Source: Variovorax sp.
Lineage (GTDB): Bacteria > Pseudomonadota > Gammaproteobacteria > Burkholderiales > Burkholderiaceae_C
DNA: 58,244 nt
Direction: 5' to 3'
Assembly (NCBI GenBank): GCA_004210915.1
Contig: SEGS01000013.1
Span: 1-58,244 of the forward strand
The translations under genes were made by a program, and so were the position numbers. Below, piece after piece: positions 1 to 9,051 of this stretch (position 1 is its first letter; the number at the start of each line of letters is the position of its first letter). A model generated the notes under the pieces. The model did not search any database and was not told where the DNA came from. It saw only the letters and a program-made list of their open reading frames with translations.

Positions 1-171
1 TAGCACGATTTTTTAAGTATCGTCAAACTTTTTTCAACTTCTTCAACCTTCTCATCCAACCGCTTCCTGCGAAGCAACCAAACAAACTGTCGTTCAGTCG
101 AGCCCTCGATTATGACACGAAATTTTCATCCGCAGCAAACTTCGAAGAAGTTTTTTGGAACCCCAGCAAGC

Positions 172-247
172 TGGTAGGACGTACTGGATTCGAACCAGTG
201 ACCAACGGATTAAAAGTCCGCTGCTCTACCAACTGAGCTAACGTCCC
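172..247 (-). tRNA. tRNA-Lys (anticodon TTT)
   Basis: Read on the minus strand this is a 76-base cloverleaf. The acceptor GGGACGT pairs with ACGTCCT, with one G-U at the first pair. The anticodon loop is CTTTTAA with anticodon TTT, the T-arm contains GGTTCGAATCC, and the encoded CCA end is at 174-172. It lies 43 bases downstream of tcdA on the same strand. The AT-rich flank at 1-171 shows no gene, only a weak hairpin near 137-157. Confidence 0.97.
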
Positions 248-290
248 GCTCACATCACCGAGCGGGGCCACGCCCGAGACTCAGCAAAGC

Positions 291-1103
291 CTACGAGTAT
301 ACCCCGTCTCTACCGGCGATCTTGTCGAGCACCCAGCCAGCCGCACACTGCCCGAAGGTCGACGTAACAGCGACCACAGAGCCGTATCCATGGCAGTTCA
401 GAGTCCCGTCGCCCTCCAATGCGCAAGACGCATCGGGCGGCGCCACGCTCTCGCGGCTGAACACGCAGGTCACGCCCGTCTTCTTTCCGGGCTTCAATTT
501 GCCGCCGTTGGCTTTGCGAAGTTGCTGCCGCAGTCGCGCAAGCAAGGGATCGTGCGTGACGTCGGCCAGGTCGCAAAGATCGACTTTGTGCGCATGTCGC
601 TTGCCGCCTGCTGCTCCGCAACTGACGAACACGGATGCGGCTTGGCGCGACCACGATGCCATAGCCAGCTTTGCCCGCCCCTGATCGCAGGCGTCGATAA
701 GGGCGGACATCGGGCCGTTGGACGAGATTGCTCGCTCCATCAGAACCGACCAGTTATCCGAATCGACGAACTCGTCGATCGCCAACACTTCGCAGTCGGG
801 ATTGATCTGCAAGACACGATCACGCATCGCCTCCACCTTCGCTTGTCCAAGCGTCGATTGGAGTGAGTGAACCTGTCGGTTGATGTTGGACTCGGCCACG
901 TGATCCATGTCGATCATCGTCAAGCGCCCCACTCCGCTTCGCGCGAGAGACTCGACAGCCCATGAGCCCACCCCGCCGATCCCCACTACAAGCACGTGTG
1001 CCTGCTGAATCTTTCTGGCTCCAGCGACCCCATAAAGCCGCTCGAGCCCACCGAACCGCCGACGGGCGTCGACCGCCGCGTGCTGTTGCGCTCCCGCCTT
1101 CAC
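291..1103 (-). CDS. tcdA: tRNA threonylcarbamoyladenosine dehydratase TcdA (CsdL)
   Basis: A 270-residue protein of the ThiF/E1-like superfamily. In this family TcdA uses ATP to cyclise the t6A base at position 37 of ANN-decoding tRNAs, forming ct6A in the cytosol. The sequence shows RFGGLERLYG near residues 16-25, the Rossmann P-loop VGIGGVGSW near 40-48, and the family NRQVHSL segment near 74-80. Length matches the family. The frame opens with GTG at 1103, only 40 bases after the cpoB stop, so it may be read from the tolB-pal-cpoB transcript. A tRNA-Lys, whose ANN-decoding class is a substrate of this enzyme, follows directly. No missing residue was noticed. Confidence 0.93.
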   Translation of the reverse strand: MKAGAQQHAAVDARRRFGGLERLYGVAGARKIQQAHVLVVGIGGVGSWAVESLARSGVGRLTMIDMDHVAESNINRQVHSLQSTLGQAKVEAMRDRVLQINPDCEVLAIDEFVDSDNWSVLMERAISSNGPMSALIDACDQGRAKLAMASWSRQAASVFVSCGAAGGKRHAHKVDLCDLADVTHDPLLARLRQQLRKANGGKLKPGKKTGVTCVFSRESVAPPDASCALEGDGTLNCHGYGSVVAVTSTFGQCAAGWVLDKIAGRDGVYS

Positions 1104-1143
1104 AACAAGCGTCTCAGTGGAGAGAATTGAATCGGACGAAATA

Positions 1144-1905
1144 TCAGCGCAGACGCGAAAGGCGCTCGCGGGCAGCCTGAGCCGCCTCAGATTGCGGGTA
1201 GGCCTTGCCCAGATCTTCCAACGTACGGCGTGCGGCGCGCGTATCCTTCAACTCGATCTGGCAGTTCGCAATCGACAGCACCGCTTCAGGTGCCTTCGGG
1301 TGGTCCGGAGCCAAGGACAACATCGAACGAAAGTTCGCGATGGCCTCGTTGTAGTTGCGAGTCGCGTACTGCGCATTGCCGAGCCAGAACAGCGCGGATG
1401 CGTTGTATCCGCTCTGCGGGTAGCGCTTGACGAACTCGGCGAACGCCGTTTGCGCCTGCGCGAACTGCCCCCCACGAAAAACGCCGAGCGCCGCATCGAA
1501 GTCAGCCTTCTCCTTCGGATCCGCATTGAACTCGCGTCCGTCCACCGTGACAGTCGACGGTTCGCTCTTTTTCAAGCGGTCGTCGACAGCTTGTTGCCGG
1601 GCCTGCAGATCGCCCAGCGTCCGCGTGAGCTGCTCGTTCTGCCCTGTCATGCGCGCCAACTCCCCGCGAACCTGCTCAATTTGCGTCTGCAACTCAAGCA
1701 AGCTCCGCCGGAGCTGGCCATTCTCATCGCTCTGGCGCTGCTCTGACTGGACCCGCATCGCTTCCACGCGCTGCCGGAGATCCAGAATCGCGCGGCGCGC
1801 CTCGTCATCCTCAAACAGGGCTGCCTGCGCGCCGCCGGCGAAGCAAAGCGCTGCCGTCGTCAAGGCTACCGTCTTAAGCGCCAAGGGGAACAAGGCGCGT
1901 GCCAT
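1144..1905 (-). CDS. cpoB: Cell division coordinator CpoB (YbgF, Tol-Pal system)
   Basis: A 253-residue periplasmic protein. It has an N-terminal signal peptide (about 1-28, ending GGAQA), a Gln/Glu/Arg-rich coiled coil (about 35-110) and C-terminal TPR repeats (for example GQFAQAQTAF and RNYNEAIANF). The family links outer-membrane constriction by Tol-Pal to septal peptidoglycan synthesis. The start codon overlaps the pal stop by one base (TGATG), which indicates translational coupling. The fixed order tolB-pal-cpoB supports the call. Confidence 0.93.
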   Translation of the reverse strand: MARALFPLALKTVALTTAALCFAGGAQAALFEDDEARRAILDLRQRVEAMRVQSEQRQSDENGQLRRSLLELQTQIEQVRGELARMTGQNEQLTRTLGDLQARQQAVDDRLKKSEPSTVTVDGREFNADPKEKADFDAALGVFRGGQFAQAQTAFAEFVKRYPQSGYNASALFWLGNAQYATRNYNEAIANFRSMLSLAPDHPKAPEAVLSIANCQIELKDTRAARRTLEDLGKAYPQSEAAQAARERLSRLR

Positions 1906-2426
1906 CAGCGGTAGGAAATTTCGGCGCGACGGTTTTGCGCCCAGACGTCTTCGCCACTGCCTTGCTGCGCGGGCTTTTCCTTGCCGAAGCTCACAGCTTC
2001 GACTTGGCTATCGGAAATACCCAGCAACCCCAAGGACCGGCGAACGGCTTCAGAGCGCTTTTGACCCAATGCCAGGTTGTACTCGCGACCGCCACGCTCA
2101 TCGGTGTGTCCCTCGATCGACACGCGCCGCTGCGGATTGGCCTTCAGGAAACGCGCGTGACCATCGATCAAGGACTGGAATTCCGGCTTGATCGTGTAGC
2201 TGTCGTAGTCGAAATAAATGATCCGTGCCACGCCCACCGGGCCTTGTGCGTTCTGCGCATTGGGATCGATGGTGACTGGCGCCACGCCACTGGCACTGCC
2301 GCCCGCGCCAGCGCCCTGGCCCATGCCGCCGCGGTCCACGACCGGGGTGTCGTTCAGCTTGGTGCCTGAAGAGCAGCCAGCGATCAGCGCCACGATGGCG
2401 AGCGAATAAATCGTACGTTTCAACAT
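1905..2426 (-). CDS. pal: Peptidoglycan-associated lipoprotein Pal
   Basis: A 173-residue outer-membrane lipoprotein. The signal peptide ends in the lipobox LIAGC, with Cys18 the expected lipidated residue. A low-complexity Gly/Ala linker follows, then an OmpA-like peptidoglycan-binding domain from about residue 65, with YFDYDSYTIKP and the diaminopimelate-binding signature GHTDERGGREYN. Pal anchors the outer membrane to peptidoglycan and exchanges with TolB during constriction. Eighteen bases separate it from tolB. Length and domain order are normal. Confidence 0.97.
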   Translation of the reverse strand: MLKRTIYSLAIVALIAGCSSGTKLNDTPVVDRGGMGQGAGAGGSASGVAPVTIDPNAQNAQGPVGVARIIYFDYDSYTIKPEFQSLIDGHARFLKANPQRRVSIEGHTDERGGREYNLALGQKRSEAVRRSLGLLGISDSQVEAVSFGKEKPAQQGSGEDVWAQNRRAEISYR

Positions 2427-2444
2427 TTCAACTCCTCAAGAAAA

Positions 2445-3761
2445 TCATTGCTTCTGGAACGGACCCCAGTCCGGTTCGCGTATGTCCCCTGCCTGTCCCG
2501 CCAGTCGAGCCTTGATCTTTCCATCGAGGGTGGAAGTCATCAACGCTTCGCGCCCTTGCAGGCGCGTGGCATAAACGATCAACTTGCTGTTCGGCGCAAA
2601 ACTCGGGTTCTCATCTGCGGTGGTATCGGTGATGGCAGTCACATTGCCGGTCGCCAATTCCATCACATGGAGTTTGAAGGCGCCGCCCACCCGCGAGATG
2701 TAGGCCAACCACCGCCCATCGCCGCTGACGGAGGGAGAAATGTTGTAGGAGCCGCTGAAGGTCACCCGCGCCGGGTTGCCGCCGCCAGCGCCCATTTTGT
2801 AGATCTGCGGCGCGCCGCCACGGTCGCTGACAAAGTAGATCGTCGAGCCGTCGGCCGAATAGGTCGGCTCGGTATCGATGCTGCTGCTCTGCGTAAGGCG
2901 CTTGGGTTCGCCGCCGGTTGCAGGGATCGTATAGAGCTGCGACCCGCCATCGCGACTCAGCGTCACTGCCAGCGAGCGCCCGTCTGGCGACCAGGCCGGC
3001 GCGCTGTTGGAGCCGCGGAAGTTGGCGACCAGCCGACGCTGCCCGCTGCCCACGTTGTGGACGTAAACCACAGGCTTGCGCGACTCGAACGAAACGTACG
3101 CGAGTTGCTGTCCGTTCGACGACCACACCGGCGAAATGATGGGCTCCGGGCTCGCAAGCGCTGCCTGGGCGTTCTCCCCATCGGCGTCGGCGACCCACAG
3201 GGTGTGCCGATTGCCGCCCTTCGTCACATAGGCGATGCGGGTCGAAAAGATGCCTCGCTCGCCCGTCAGTTTTTCGTAGACGTAGTCGGCAATGCGATGC
3301 GATGCCAGCCGCAGGTCGGCCTGCGGCACGGTGTAGCTCTCGCCGCCGAGGTCCTGACCGCGCACCACGTCCCAGAGACGAAATTTGACTTCGAAGCGGC
3401 CGTCACCGAGCTTGGTCACGCTGCCGACGACCAGGGAGTCGGCCGTCCGCTGGCGCCACAAGGTCAGGTCGGGGCGTGACGTTTCGTCCAGCGCCTGGCC
3501 CGACGCATCGACGCCGCGAAACTGGCCGCTGCGCTCCAGGTCGGCCTGGACGATCGTGGAGATCTTCTGCGGAGACGCCCCTTCGCCCTTGAAGGGCACC
3601 AGCGCGATGGGCAGTTGCGTCAACCCCACGCCCGACACCTCCACACGGAACTGGGCAAGCGCGGGAACAAAAGGGGTTGCAGCGAGGGCCGCGACAAGGG
3701 CGCGACGGCGAGGAGCTTGCAAGGAATGAGCGGGAATGTGGGCTGGCAACGGCTTGTTCAT
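2445..3761 (-). CDS. tolB: Tol-Pal system beta-propeller protein TolB
   Basis: A 438-residue periplasmic protein. I chose ATG 3761 because it puts the signal peptide (PRRRALVAALAATPFVPALA) at the N-terminus; an upstream in-frame start adds 28 residues that do not look like a leader. An N-terminal domain (about 35-165) precedes a six-bladed propeller built of WSPDG-type repeats (for example AWSPDGRSLA and SVSGDGRWLAY). TolB binds Pal and relays TolA-driven energy. tolQ, tolR and tolA are not upstream; the next gene is divergent msbA. The Tat-like twin arginines in the leader are noted without further support. Confidence 0.95.
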   Translation of the reverse strand: MNKPLPAHIPAHSLQAPRRRALVAALAATPFVPALAQFRVEVSGVGLTQLPIALVPFKGEGASPQKISTIVQADLERSGQFRGVDASGQALDETSRPDLTLWRQRTADSLVVGSVTKLGDGRFEVKFRLWDVVRGQDLGGESYTVPQADLRLASHRIADYVYEKLTGERGIFSTRIAYVTKGGNRHTLWVADADGENAQAALASPEPIISPVWSSNGQQLAYVSFESRKPVVYVHNVGSGQRRLVANFRGSNSAPAWSPDGRSLAVTLSRDGGSQLYTIPATGGEPKRLTQSSSIDTEPTYSADGSTIYFVSDRGGAPQIYKMGAGGGNPARVTFSGSYNISPSVSGDGRWLAYISRVGGAFKLHVMELATGNVTAITDTTADENPSFAPNSKLIVYATRLQGREALMTSTLDGKIKARLAGQAGDIREPDWGPFQKQ

Positions 3762-3905
3762 GCAGTACGGAGAGGATTCCGGGCACAAAGTTTCCGGGTC
3801 TGGAGAGGAGCCCCATGTTACACACCGCGCCGCACCCAAAGTCACAAAACGTGTCCGCGCCGGGCGCGACTGCCCTCAACGGCTGGACTCGTAGAATCCG
3901 CCGCC

Positions 3906-5687
3906 ATGGAGCCCTCCCCCGCCGCCGAGACGCGCGCACCGTTGAAGCGTCGTCTGGCGCGCCTCATGACCTGGTTCGGCGGATCGCGCCGCTGGTGGTC
4001 AATCGGCATGGCCACGGCCTTGCTCGCCGCCCTGACCGAACCATTGATGCCCGCCTTGCTCAAGCCGCTGCTGGATCAGGGATTCACACAGGGCGACCTC
4101 GCTCTCTGGATGGTGCCCGCGGCCATCGTCCTGCTGTTCGCGGTGCGCGGTCTTGCCCAATTCGTGTCCCAGTACGCGCTGGCGCGCATCGCCAACGAAG
4201 GCATGCAGCGACTGCGGCGCGTTCTGTTCGATCGCCTGCTGGCCGCCGAGCTCGCGCTGTTTTCGCGGCAGTCCGCCAGTGCGCTGTCGAACACCGTGGT
4301 GTACGAGGTGCAGACCGGCTCGATGTTGCTGGTGCAGGCATTGCTCGGCGTATCGCGCGATGGCTTCACGGTGGTCGCGCTGCTGGGCTACCTGCTCTTT
4401 TTGAACTGGAAACTCACCCTGATCGTCGGGCTGCTGGTGCCCGGCGTCGCATGGATCATGAAGGTTCTGTCCAAGCGGCTCTACCACCTGACCCGGCTCG
4501 GCCAGCAAGCGACCGATGAACTCGCCTACGTGGTCGAGGAGAACGTACTAGCACATCGCATGGTCCGCCTGCACGGTGCCGAACGCGCGCAGCGCGAGCG
4601 CTTCGAGCGCCTGAGTCAGAGCCTGAATCGACTGGCTGTGAAATCCACCATCGCCTCGGCGGCCATGACACCGCTCACGCAGTTGCTCGCGGCGGTCGCG
4701 CTTTCGGTGGTCGTGATGATCGCGCTCTGGCAGAGCGGCGAACAGGGTCTGACGGTCGGCGGTTTTGTCGCATACATCACGGCCATGCTGATGCTGATCG
4801 CACCGATCCGGCGCCTGGCCGACATGGCCAATCCAATCACGCGCGGCCTGGCGGCGCTGGAGCGCGGCCTGGTGTTGATCGACGAAGTCGCGTCCGAATC
4901 GCAAGGGCAGCACGCTGCGCCGCGCGCACAGGGTCGCATCGAGCTGAAGAACGTTCGTGTCAGCTACCGCGGTGCGGACGAAGCACCGGCCCTCGATGGC
5001 GTGACCTTGAACATTGCGCCCGGTGAGATCGTCGCTTTCGTCGGTCCTTCCGGTTCGGGCAAGACGACCCTCGTGAACTTGTTGCCGCGCTTCGTGCTCC
5101 AGAGCAGCGGCCAGATCCTCCTCGATGGCCATGACGTGGCCGACTGGCAGCTCCAGAGCCTGCGCGCCCAGTTCGCGATGGTGAGCCAGGATGTCGTGAT
5201 GCTGAACGACACGCTGGCGGCCAACGTCGCACTGGGCGCCGGGATCGACCGCGAACGCGTGCTCCAATGCATTGCCGCGGCCAACCTGCAATCGCACGTC
5301 GACGGCCTGCCACAGGGCATCGACACGGTCCTGGGGCACAACGCCACGCAGCTGTCGGGCGGGCAGCGGCAACGTCTGGCGATCGCCCGCGCGCTCTACA
5401 AGGATGCGCCGGTGCTGCTGCTCGACGAGGCCACGTCCGCGCTCGACACCGAATCCGAGCGACTGGTGCAGGAAGCCTTGCAGCGCCTGATGCAGAACCG
5501 CACGACGCTGATCGTGGCGCACAGGCTGTCGACCATTCAGCACGCCGACCGCATCGTGGTGATGGAACACGGCCGCGTGGCCGAGCAAGGCAGCCACGCG
5601 CAGCTCATGGCCCTTGACGGCTTGTATGCGCGCCTGCAGCACAATGCCGTGCGCAAGGCGCCCGAAGGTCAGATTCCAACGCTCTAG
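3906..5687 (+). CDS. msbA: Lipid A export ABC transporter MsbA (fused permease/ATPase)
   Basis: A 593-residue half-transporter that flips lipid A-core, and some phospholipids, across the inner membrane at the cost of ATP. A six-helix ABC membrane domain occupies about residues 30-330. The nucleotide-binding domain has Walker A GPSGSGKTT at 380-388, the signature LSGGQ at 483-487 and Walker B LLLDEATSALD around 503-513. ATG 3906 is chosen because the family N-terminus aligns there; longer in-frame extensions overlap divergent tolB. It stands alone and converges with rng across a 68-base gap containing a strong hairpin. Confidence 0.93.
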   Translation: MEPSPAAETRAPLKRRLARLMTWFGGSRRWWSIGMATALLAALTEPLMPALLKPLLDQGFTQGDLALWMVPAAIVLLFAVRGLAQFVSQYALARIANEGMQRLRRVLFDRLLAAELALFSRQSASALSNTVVYEVQTGSMLLVQALLGVSRDGFTVVALLGYLLFLNWKLTLIVGLLVPGVAWIMKVLSKRLYHLTRLGQQATDELAYVVEENVLAHRMVRLHGAERAQRERFERLSQSLNRLAVKSTIASAAMTPLTQLLAAVALSVVVMIALWQSGEQGLTVGGFVAYITAMLMLIAPIRRLADMANPITRGLAALERGLVLIDEVASESQGQHAAPRAQGRIELKNVRVSYRGADEAPALDGVTLNIAPGEIVAFVGPSGSGKTTLVNLLPRFVLQSSGQILLDGHDVADWQLQSLRAQFAMVSQDVVMLNDTLAANVALGAGIDRERVLQCIAAANLQSHVDGLPQGIDTVLGHNATQLSGGQRQRLAIARALYKDAPVLLLDEATSALDTESERLVQEALQRLMQNRTTLIVAHRLSTIQHADRIVVMEHGRVAEQGSHAQLMALDGLYARLQHNAVRKAPEGQIPTL

Positions 5688-5695
5688 GGACGGGA

Positions 5696-5725
5696 GCAGG
5701 CGCGGGGGCGGGGGCGCGCGCCTGC
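5696..5725. terminator. Hairpin between convergent msbA and rng, possible bidirectional terminator
   Basis: A 9-bp perfect inverted repeat (GCAGGCGCG at 5696-5704 and CGCGCCTGC at 5717-5725) encloses a G-rich 12-base loop. It sits just after the msbA stop and before the rng stop. No T-run follows on either strand, so intrinsic termination is uncertain; it may only stabilise 3-prime ends. Confidence 0.35.
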
Positions 5726-5755
5726 CGGCTGCGTGGTCTCAGCCTCGACGGCGAA

Positions 5756-7282
5756 TCACAGCAGGACGATGTCGTACTGTCCCTGCCCGATGGCAGGTTC
5801 GGACTGCAGCGAAATCGGCTTGCCGATGAAGTCGCTCAGGCCCGCCAGGTGCTGGCTCTCCTCGTCGAGGAACAGCTCGATCACCTGCGGCGACGACACG
5901 ATGCGGAACTCGCGCGGCGTGAACTGCCGGGCTTCCCGCAGGATCTCGCGCATCACGTCGTAGGCCACGCTGCGCGCGGTCTTCACGATGCCCTGCCCGC
6001 CGCACGCCATGCAGGGTTCGCACAGCATGTGGGCCAGCGATTCGCGCGTGCGTTTGCGCGTCATCTCGACCAGGCCCAACTGCGAGAAGCCACCTGCTGT
6101 GGTCTTCACACGGTCGCGCGCCAACTGCTTGCGAAATTCGCCGAGCACCTGCTCGCGGTGGTCGTCGCGGACCATGTCGATGAAGTCGACGATGACGATG
6201 CCGCCCAGGTTGCGCAGCCGCAGTTGCCGCGCGATGGCCTGTGCCGCCTCCAGGTTCGTTTTGAAGATCGTGTCGTCGAAATTGCGCGCGCCGACGAAGC
6301 CTCCGGTGTTCACGTCGACCGTGGTCAGCGCCTCGGTCTGGTCGACTACGAGGTACCCGCCGGACTTGAGGTCGACCCGGCGACCGAGCGCTTTCGCGAT
6401 TTCTTCATCCACGGAGTAGAGATCGAAGATCGGTCGCTCGCCCTTGTAGTGCTGCAGCTTGCCCGCCGCCTGCGGCATGAACTCGAGGCCGAACTTCAGG
6501 AGCACCTCGAATTGTTCGCGGGAGTCGATGCGGATGGTTTGCGTGTCTTCGACGGTCATGTCGCGCAAAACGCGCTGCAGCAGGCTCAGATCCTGATGCA
6601 GCAGCGACATCGGCGGTAGCTTGCTCGACGAATCGCGGATGCGCGACCAGGTTTTGCGCAGGTAGGCGATGTCTTCGGCCAGCTCGGCGTCACTCGAATC
6701 CTCACCGTTGGTGCGCAGGATGAAGCCACCCGTGTTCGCCGGCAGCACGCCGCCGTTGTCGGCCGTGGCGGCTGCGTCAATGAGCACCTGCATGCGAGCA
6801 CGCAAAGCATCGCGCTGGTCGGACGGAATTTTTTGAGATACGCCGATGTGGTTGTCCTGCGGCAGGAACACCAGCAGACGCCCGGCGATGCTGATTTGTG
6901 TCGAGAGCCGCGCACCCTTGGTGCCGATCGGGTCCTTGATGACCTGCACGAGCAGCGCCTGGCCTTCGAAAACCTGCTTTTCGATCGGCACAATGGCGCC
7001 GTTATTGCGATGGTCGCGCTCGGGCATCGCAGCGCTTGGGCGCGAGCCCGGCGTGAACGGTGCCACGATGTCCGCCACGTGGAGGAAGGCCGTGCGTTCC
7101 AGCCCGATGTCGATGAAGGCCGACTGCATGCCCGGCAGCACACGCGACACCTTGCCGAGATAGACGTTGCCGACGAGTCCGCGTTCCAGCGTGCGCTCGA
7201 CGTGCAACTCCTGGACGGCGCCATGTTCAACCAGAGCCACCCGAGTTTCCTGTGGTGACCAGTTGATCAATATGTCTTGCAT
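5756..7282 (-). CDS. rng: Ribonuclease G (RNase E/G family)
   Basis: A 508-residue endoribonuclease that processes the 5-prime end of 16S rRNA and turns over some mRNAs. ATG 7282 gives the typical start MQDILINWSPQETRVAL. An S1-like RNA-binding region spans about 35-125. The RNase E/G core contains VIVDFIDM, with the acidic catalytic residues, and GLVEMTRKR. The zinc-link cysteines appear as LCEPCMACGGQG near 405-416. There is no long acidic/arginine-rich C-terminal scaffold as in RNase E, which fits RNase G. It follows maf by seven bases as the last gene of the yebC-to-rng run. Confidence 0.93.
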   Translation of the reverse strand: MQDILINWSPQETRVALVEHGAVQELHVERTLERGLVGNVYLGKVSRVLPGMQSAFIDIGLERTAFLHVADIVAPFTPGSRPSAAMPERDHRNNGAIVPIEKQVFEGQALLVQVIKDPIGTKGARLSTQISIAGRLLVFLPQDNHIGVSQKIPSDQRDALRARMQVLIDAAATADNGGVLPANTGGFILRTNGEDSSDAELAEDIAYLRKTWSRIRDSSSKLPPMSLLHQDLSLLQRVLRDMTVEDTQTIRIDSREQFEVLLKFGLEFMPQAAGKLQHYKGERPIFDLYSVDEEIAKALGRRVDLKSGGYLVVDQTEALTTVDVNTGGFVGARNFDDTIFKTNLEAAQAIARQLRLRNLGGIVIVDFIDMVRDDHREQVLGEFRKQLARDRVKTTAGGFSQLGLVEMTRKRTRESLAHMLCEPCMACGGQGIVKTARSVAYDVMREILREARQFTPREFRIVSSPQVIELFLDEESQHLAGLSDFIGKPISLQSEPAIGQGQYDIVLL

Positions 7283-7289
7283 GGGGGTC

Positions 7290-7895
7290 TCAGATCTTGA
7301 AGCCGGCCCGCCGCAGCAGCGCAGCGGTCTCGAACATCGGCAAGCCCATGATGCCCGAATAGGACCCGCTGAGGTGCTCGACGAACGCGGCCGCGGCGCC
7401 CTGGATCGCATAGGCGCCGGCCTTGCCGAGCGGCTCGCCGCTTGCGGCGTAACGCGCGATCTGCGCGCGACTCACTGGCGCGAAGCGCACGCGCGAGACG
7501 CTGAGCGCCGCGTGGCGCTGGCGGCCATGATGCAGCGCGACGGCGGTCAGCACGCGGTGCGTCGTACCGGACAACAAGGCCAGCATGCGCTCCGCATCCT
7601 TGGTGTCGTCGGGCTTGCCGAAGATGGTGCGGCCCAGCGCCACCGTCGTGTCGGCGCAAAGCACCGGCGCAGTGGGCAGGCCTGCGCGCGCGCGGCGCGC
7701 CACGGCGGCGTCCAGCTTGAGCGCGGTCACGCGCTGCACATAGGCGGTGGGCGATTCGCCGGGCAGCACGATTTCCAGCGATTCGGCGTCTTCGTCCGGT
7801 CCGGCCAACAGCAATTCATGGCGCACGCCGAGTTGACCGAGCAGTTGCGCACGACGCGGGCTTTGCGACGCGAGATAAATAAAGGGATCGTTCAT
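7290..7895 (-). CDS. Maf-like nucleoside triphosphate pyrophosphatase
   Basis: A 201-residue house-cleaning pyrophosphatase that hydrolyses non-canonical or surplus nucleotides. The family signature [12 protein letters not shown] is at the N-terminus. The central CADTTVALG and [14 protein letters not shown] segments and the C-terminal [20 protein letters not shown] carry the catalytic and metal-binding residues. The AYAIQG form resembles the YhdE (dTTP/UTP) branch more than YceF (m7GTP), but I cannot settle this by eye. The start overlaps rlmH by four bases (ATGA), a sign of coupling within the operon. Confidence 0.92.
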   Translation of the reverse strand: MNDPFIYLASQSPRRAQLLGQLGVRHELLLAGPDEDAESLEIVLPGESPTAYVQRVTALKLDAAVARRARAGLPTAPVLCADTTVALGRTIFGKPDDTKDAERMLALLSGTTHRVLTAVALHHGRQRHAALSVSRVRFAPVSRAQIARYAASGEPLGKAGAYAIQGAAAAFVEHLSGSYSGIMGLPMFETAALLRRAGFKI

Positions 7896-8371
7896 TCGCG
7901 GTGGTACGGATGGCCCGCGTTGACCGACCAGGCACGGTAGAGCTGTTCGACCAGCAGCACGCGCGCCATCGCATGTGGCAAGGTCATGTCGGACAGGCGG
8001 ATGCGCTCGTGCGCAGCAGCCTTGAAGGCGGGATCGAGGCCGTCCGGCCCGCCGATCACCAACGCGACGTCGTCGCCCTCGCCTTGCCAGGATTGCAGCC
8101 GGGCTGCGAGCGCCTTGGTGGTCAGCGCCGTGCCGCGCTCATCCAGTGCAACGATGCGCATGCTGCGAGGCAACGCCTTGGCGATTGCGGCTTCAATGCG
8201 CTCGCGCTCGGCCGCATACAGCGTCTCGAGGGATTTGGATCCGCGCGGCTCGGTTTTGACGGCCCGCAGTTCGAGCTTGATCTCTGGCGGGAAGCGCTTG
8301 GCGTAGTCGTCCCAGGCGGTCTGCGCCCAGTCGGGCATGCGTTGCCCGACCGCGACCACCAGCAGCTTCAT
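7892..8371 (-). CDS. rlmH: 23S rRNA (pseudouridine1915-N3)-methyltransferase RlmH
   Basis: A 159-residue SPOUT-class methyltransferase that modifies pseudouridine 1915 in helix 69 of 23S rRNA, using S-adenosylmethionine on assembled 70S ribosomes. It starts [15 protein letters not shown] at 8371. The knot region includes [11 protein letters not shown], and the C-terminus is [23 protein letters not shown], the family hallmark. The start overlaps the rsfS stop and its own stop overlaps maf, each by ATGA. The rsfS-rlmH pairing is widely conserved and supports both calls. Confidence 0.97.
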   Translation of the reverse strand: MKLLVVAVGQRMPDWAQTAWDDYAKRFPPEIKLELRAVKTEPRGSKSLETLYAAERERIEAAIAKALPRSMRIVALDERGTALTTKALAARLQSWQGEGDDVALVIGGPDGLDPAFKAAAHERIRLSDMTLPHAMARVLLVEQLYRAWSVNAGHPYHRE

Positions 8372-9051
8372 GGCTTCTTCGGTGCGGCCTTGCGTGCGGG
8401 CTTCTTCACCGCAGGCTTCGCCGCGGGTTTGGCGGCAGCAGCCTTTTTGGCCGGCGCCTTCTTGGCAGCCGGCTTGCCGACCACCTTCACCGGCGTGCGC
8501 GCAGTGCCGGTTTTCTTCGCGGGTGCCTTCTTCGATGCGGGCTTGGTCTTGGCATCGCGCGCCTCCTGCTCGGCGGCCTTGATGGCGGTCTTCGCGGCGC
8601 TGGCGCGGCGCAAGCTCGGCATCTTGGCGGCCACAGGCTTCTTGTCTTCCACGGCGGCCTTGGGCGCCGCAGCCGGTTTGGCGCCACCGAGCTTGCCGCG
8701 CACGGGCTTGTCGCCCCAGATCTCTTCGAGGTGGTAGTACTGACGGATGGCTGGCTGCATGATGTGCGCGACCGCCGCGCCGCAGTCCACGATGATCCAT
8801 TCGCCGTTGTCTTCGCCCTCGATGCGCGGCTTGCCGAAGCCGGCTTCGCGCACCGCGTCGCGCACGCTGGAAGCCAGCGCCTTGGTCTGGCGGTTCGAGG
8901 TGCCGGACGCGACGATCACGCGTTCGAACAGCGGTGAAAGATGCTCTGTGTCGAAGACCTGAATGTCCTGCGCCTTGACGTCTTCGAGCCCGTCGATGAT
9001 GGCTCGCTGGAGTTTCTGGATGTCTTTTTTGGCGGCGGCTTCAGTGGTCAT
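8368..9051 (-). CDS. rsfS: Ribosomal silencing factor RsfS with a long basic C-terminal tail
   Basis: A 227-residue protein. Residues 1 to about 115 form the RsfS domain, including [20 protein letters not shown] and the [17 protein letters not shown] region. In the family it binds ribosomal protein uL14 and blocks subunit joining in starvation. Typical RsfS proteins are about 105-130 residues; here some 110 extra residues follow, made almost entirely of Lys, Ala and Pro with repeats such as KKAPAKK. That tail looks like histone-H1-like bacterial tails (AlgP/Hc1 type) and probably binds nucleic acid by charge. It overlaps nadD by one base and rlmH by four. Confidence 0.93.
   Translation of the reverse strand: MTTEAAAKKDIQKLQRAIIDGLEDVKAQDIQVFDTEHLSPLFERVIVASGTSNRQTKALASSVRDAVREAGFGKPRIEGEDNGEWIIVDCGAAVAHIMQPAIRQYYHLEEIWGDKPVRGKLGGAKPAAAPKAAVEDKKPVAAKMPSLRRASAAKTAIKAAEQEARDAKTKPASKKAPAKKTGTARTPVKVVGKPAAKKAPAKKAAAAKPAAKPAVKKPARKAAPKKP

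Noticed and set aside
137..157. Hairpin with T-run beside tRNA-Lys
   Set aside because: The stem is five to six AT-rich pairs and the T-run lies on the plus strand, where no gene is seen to end.
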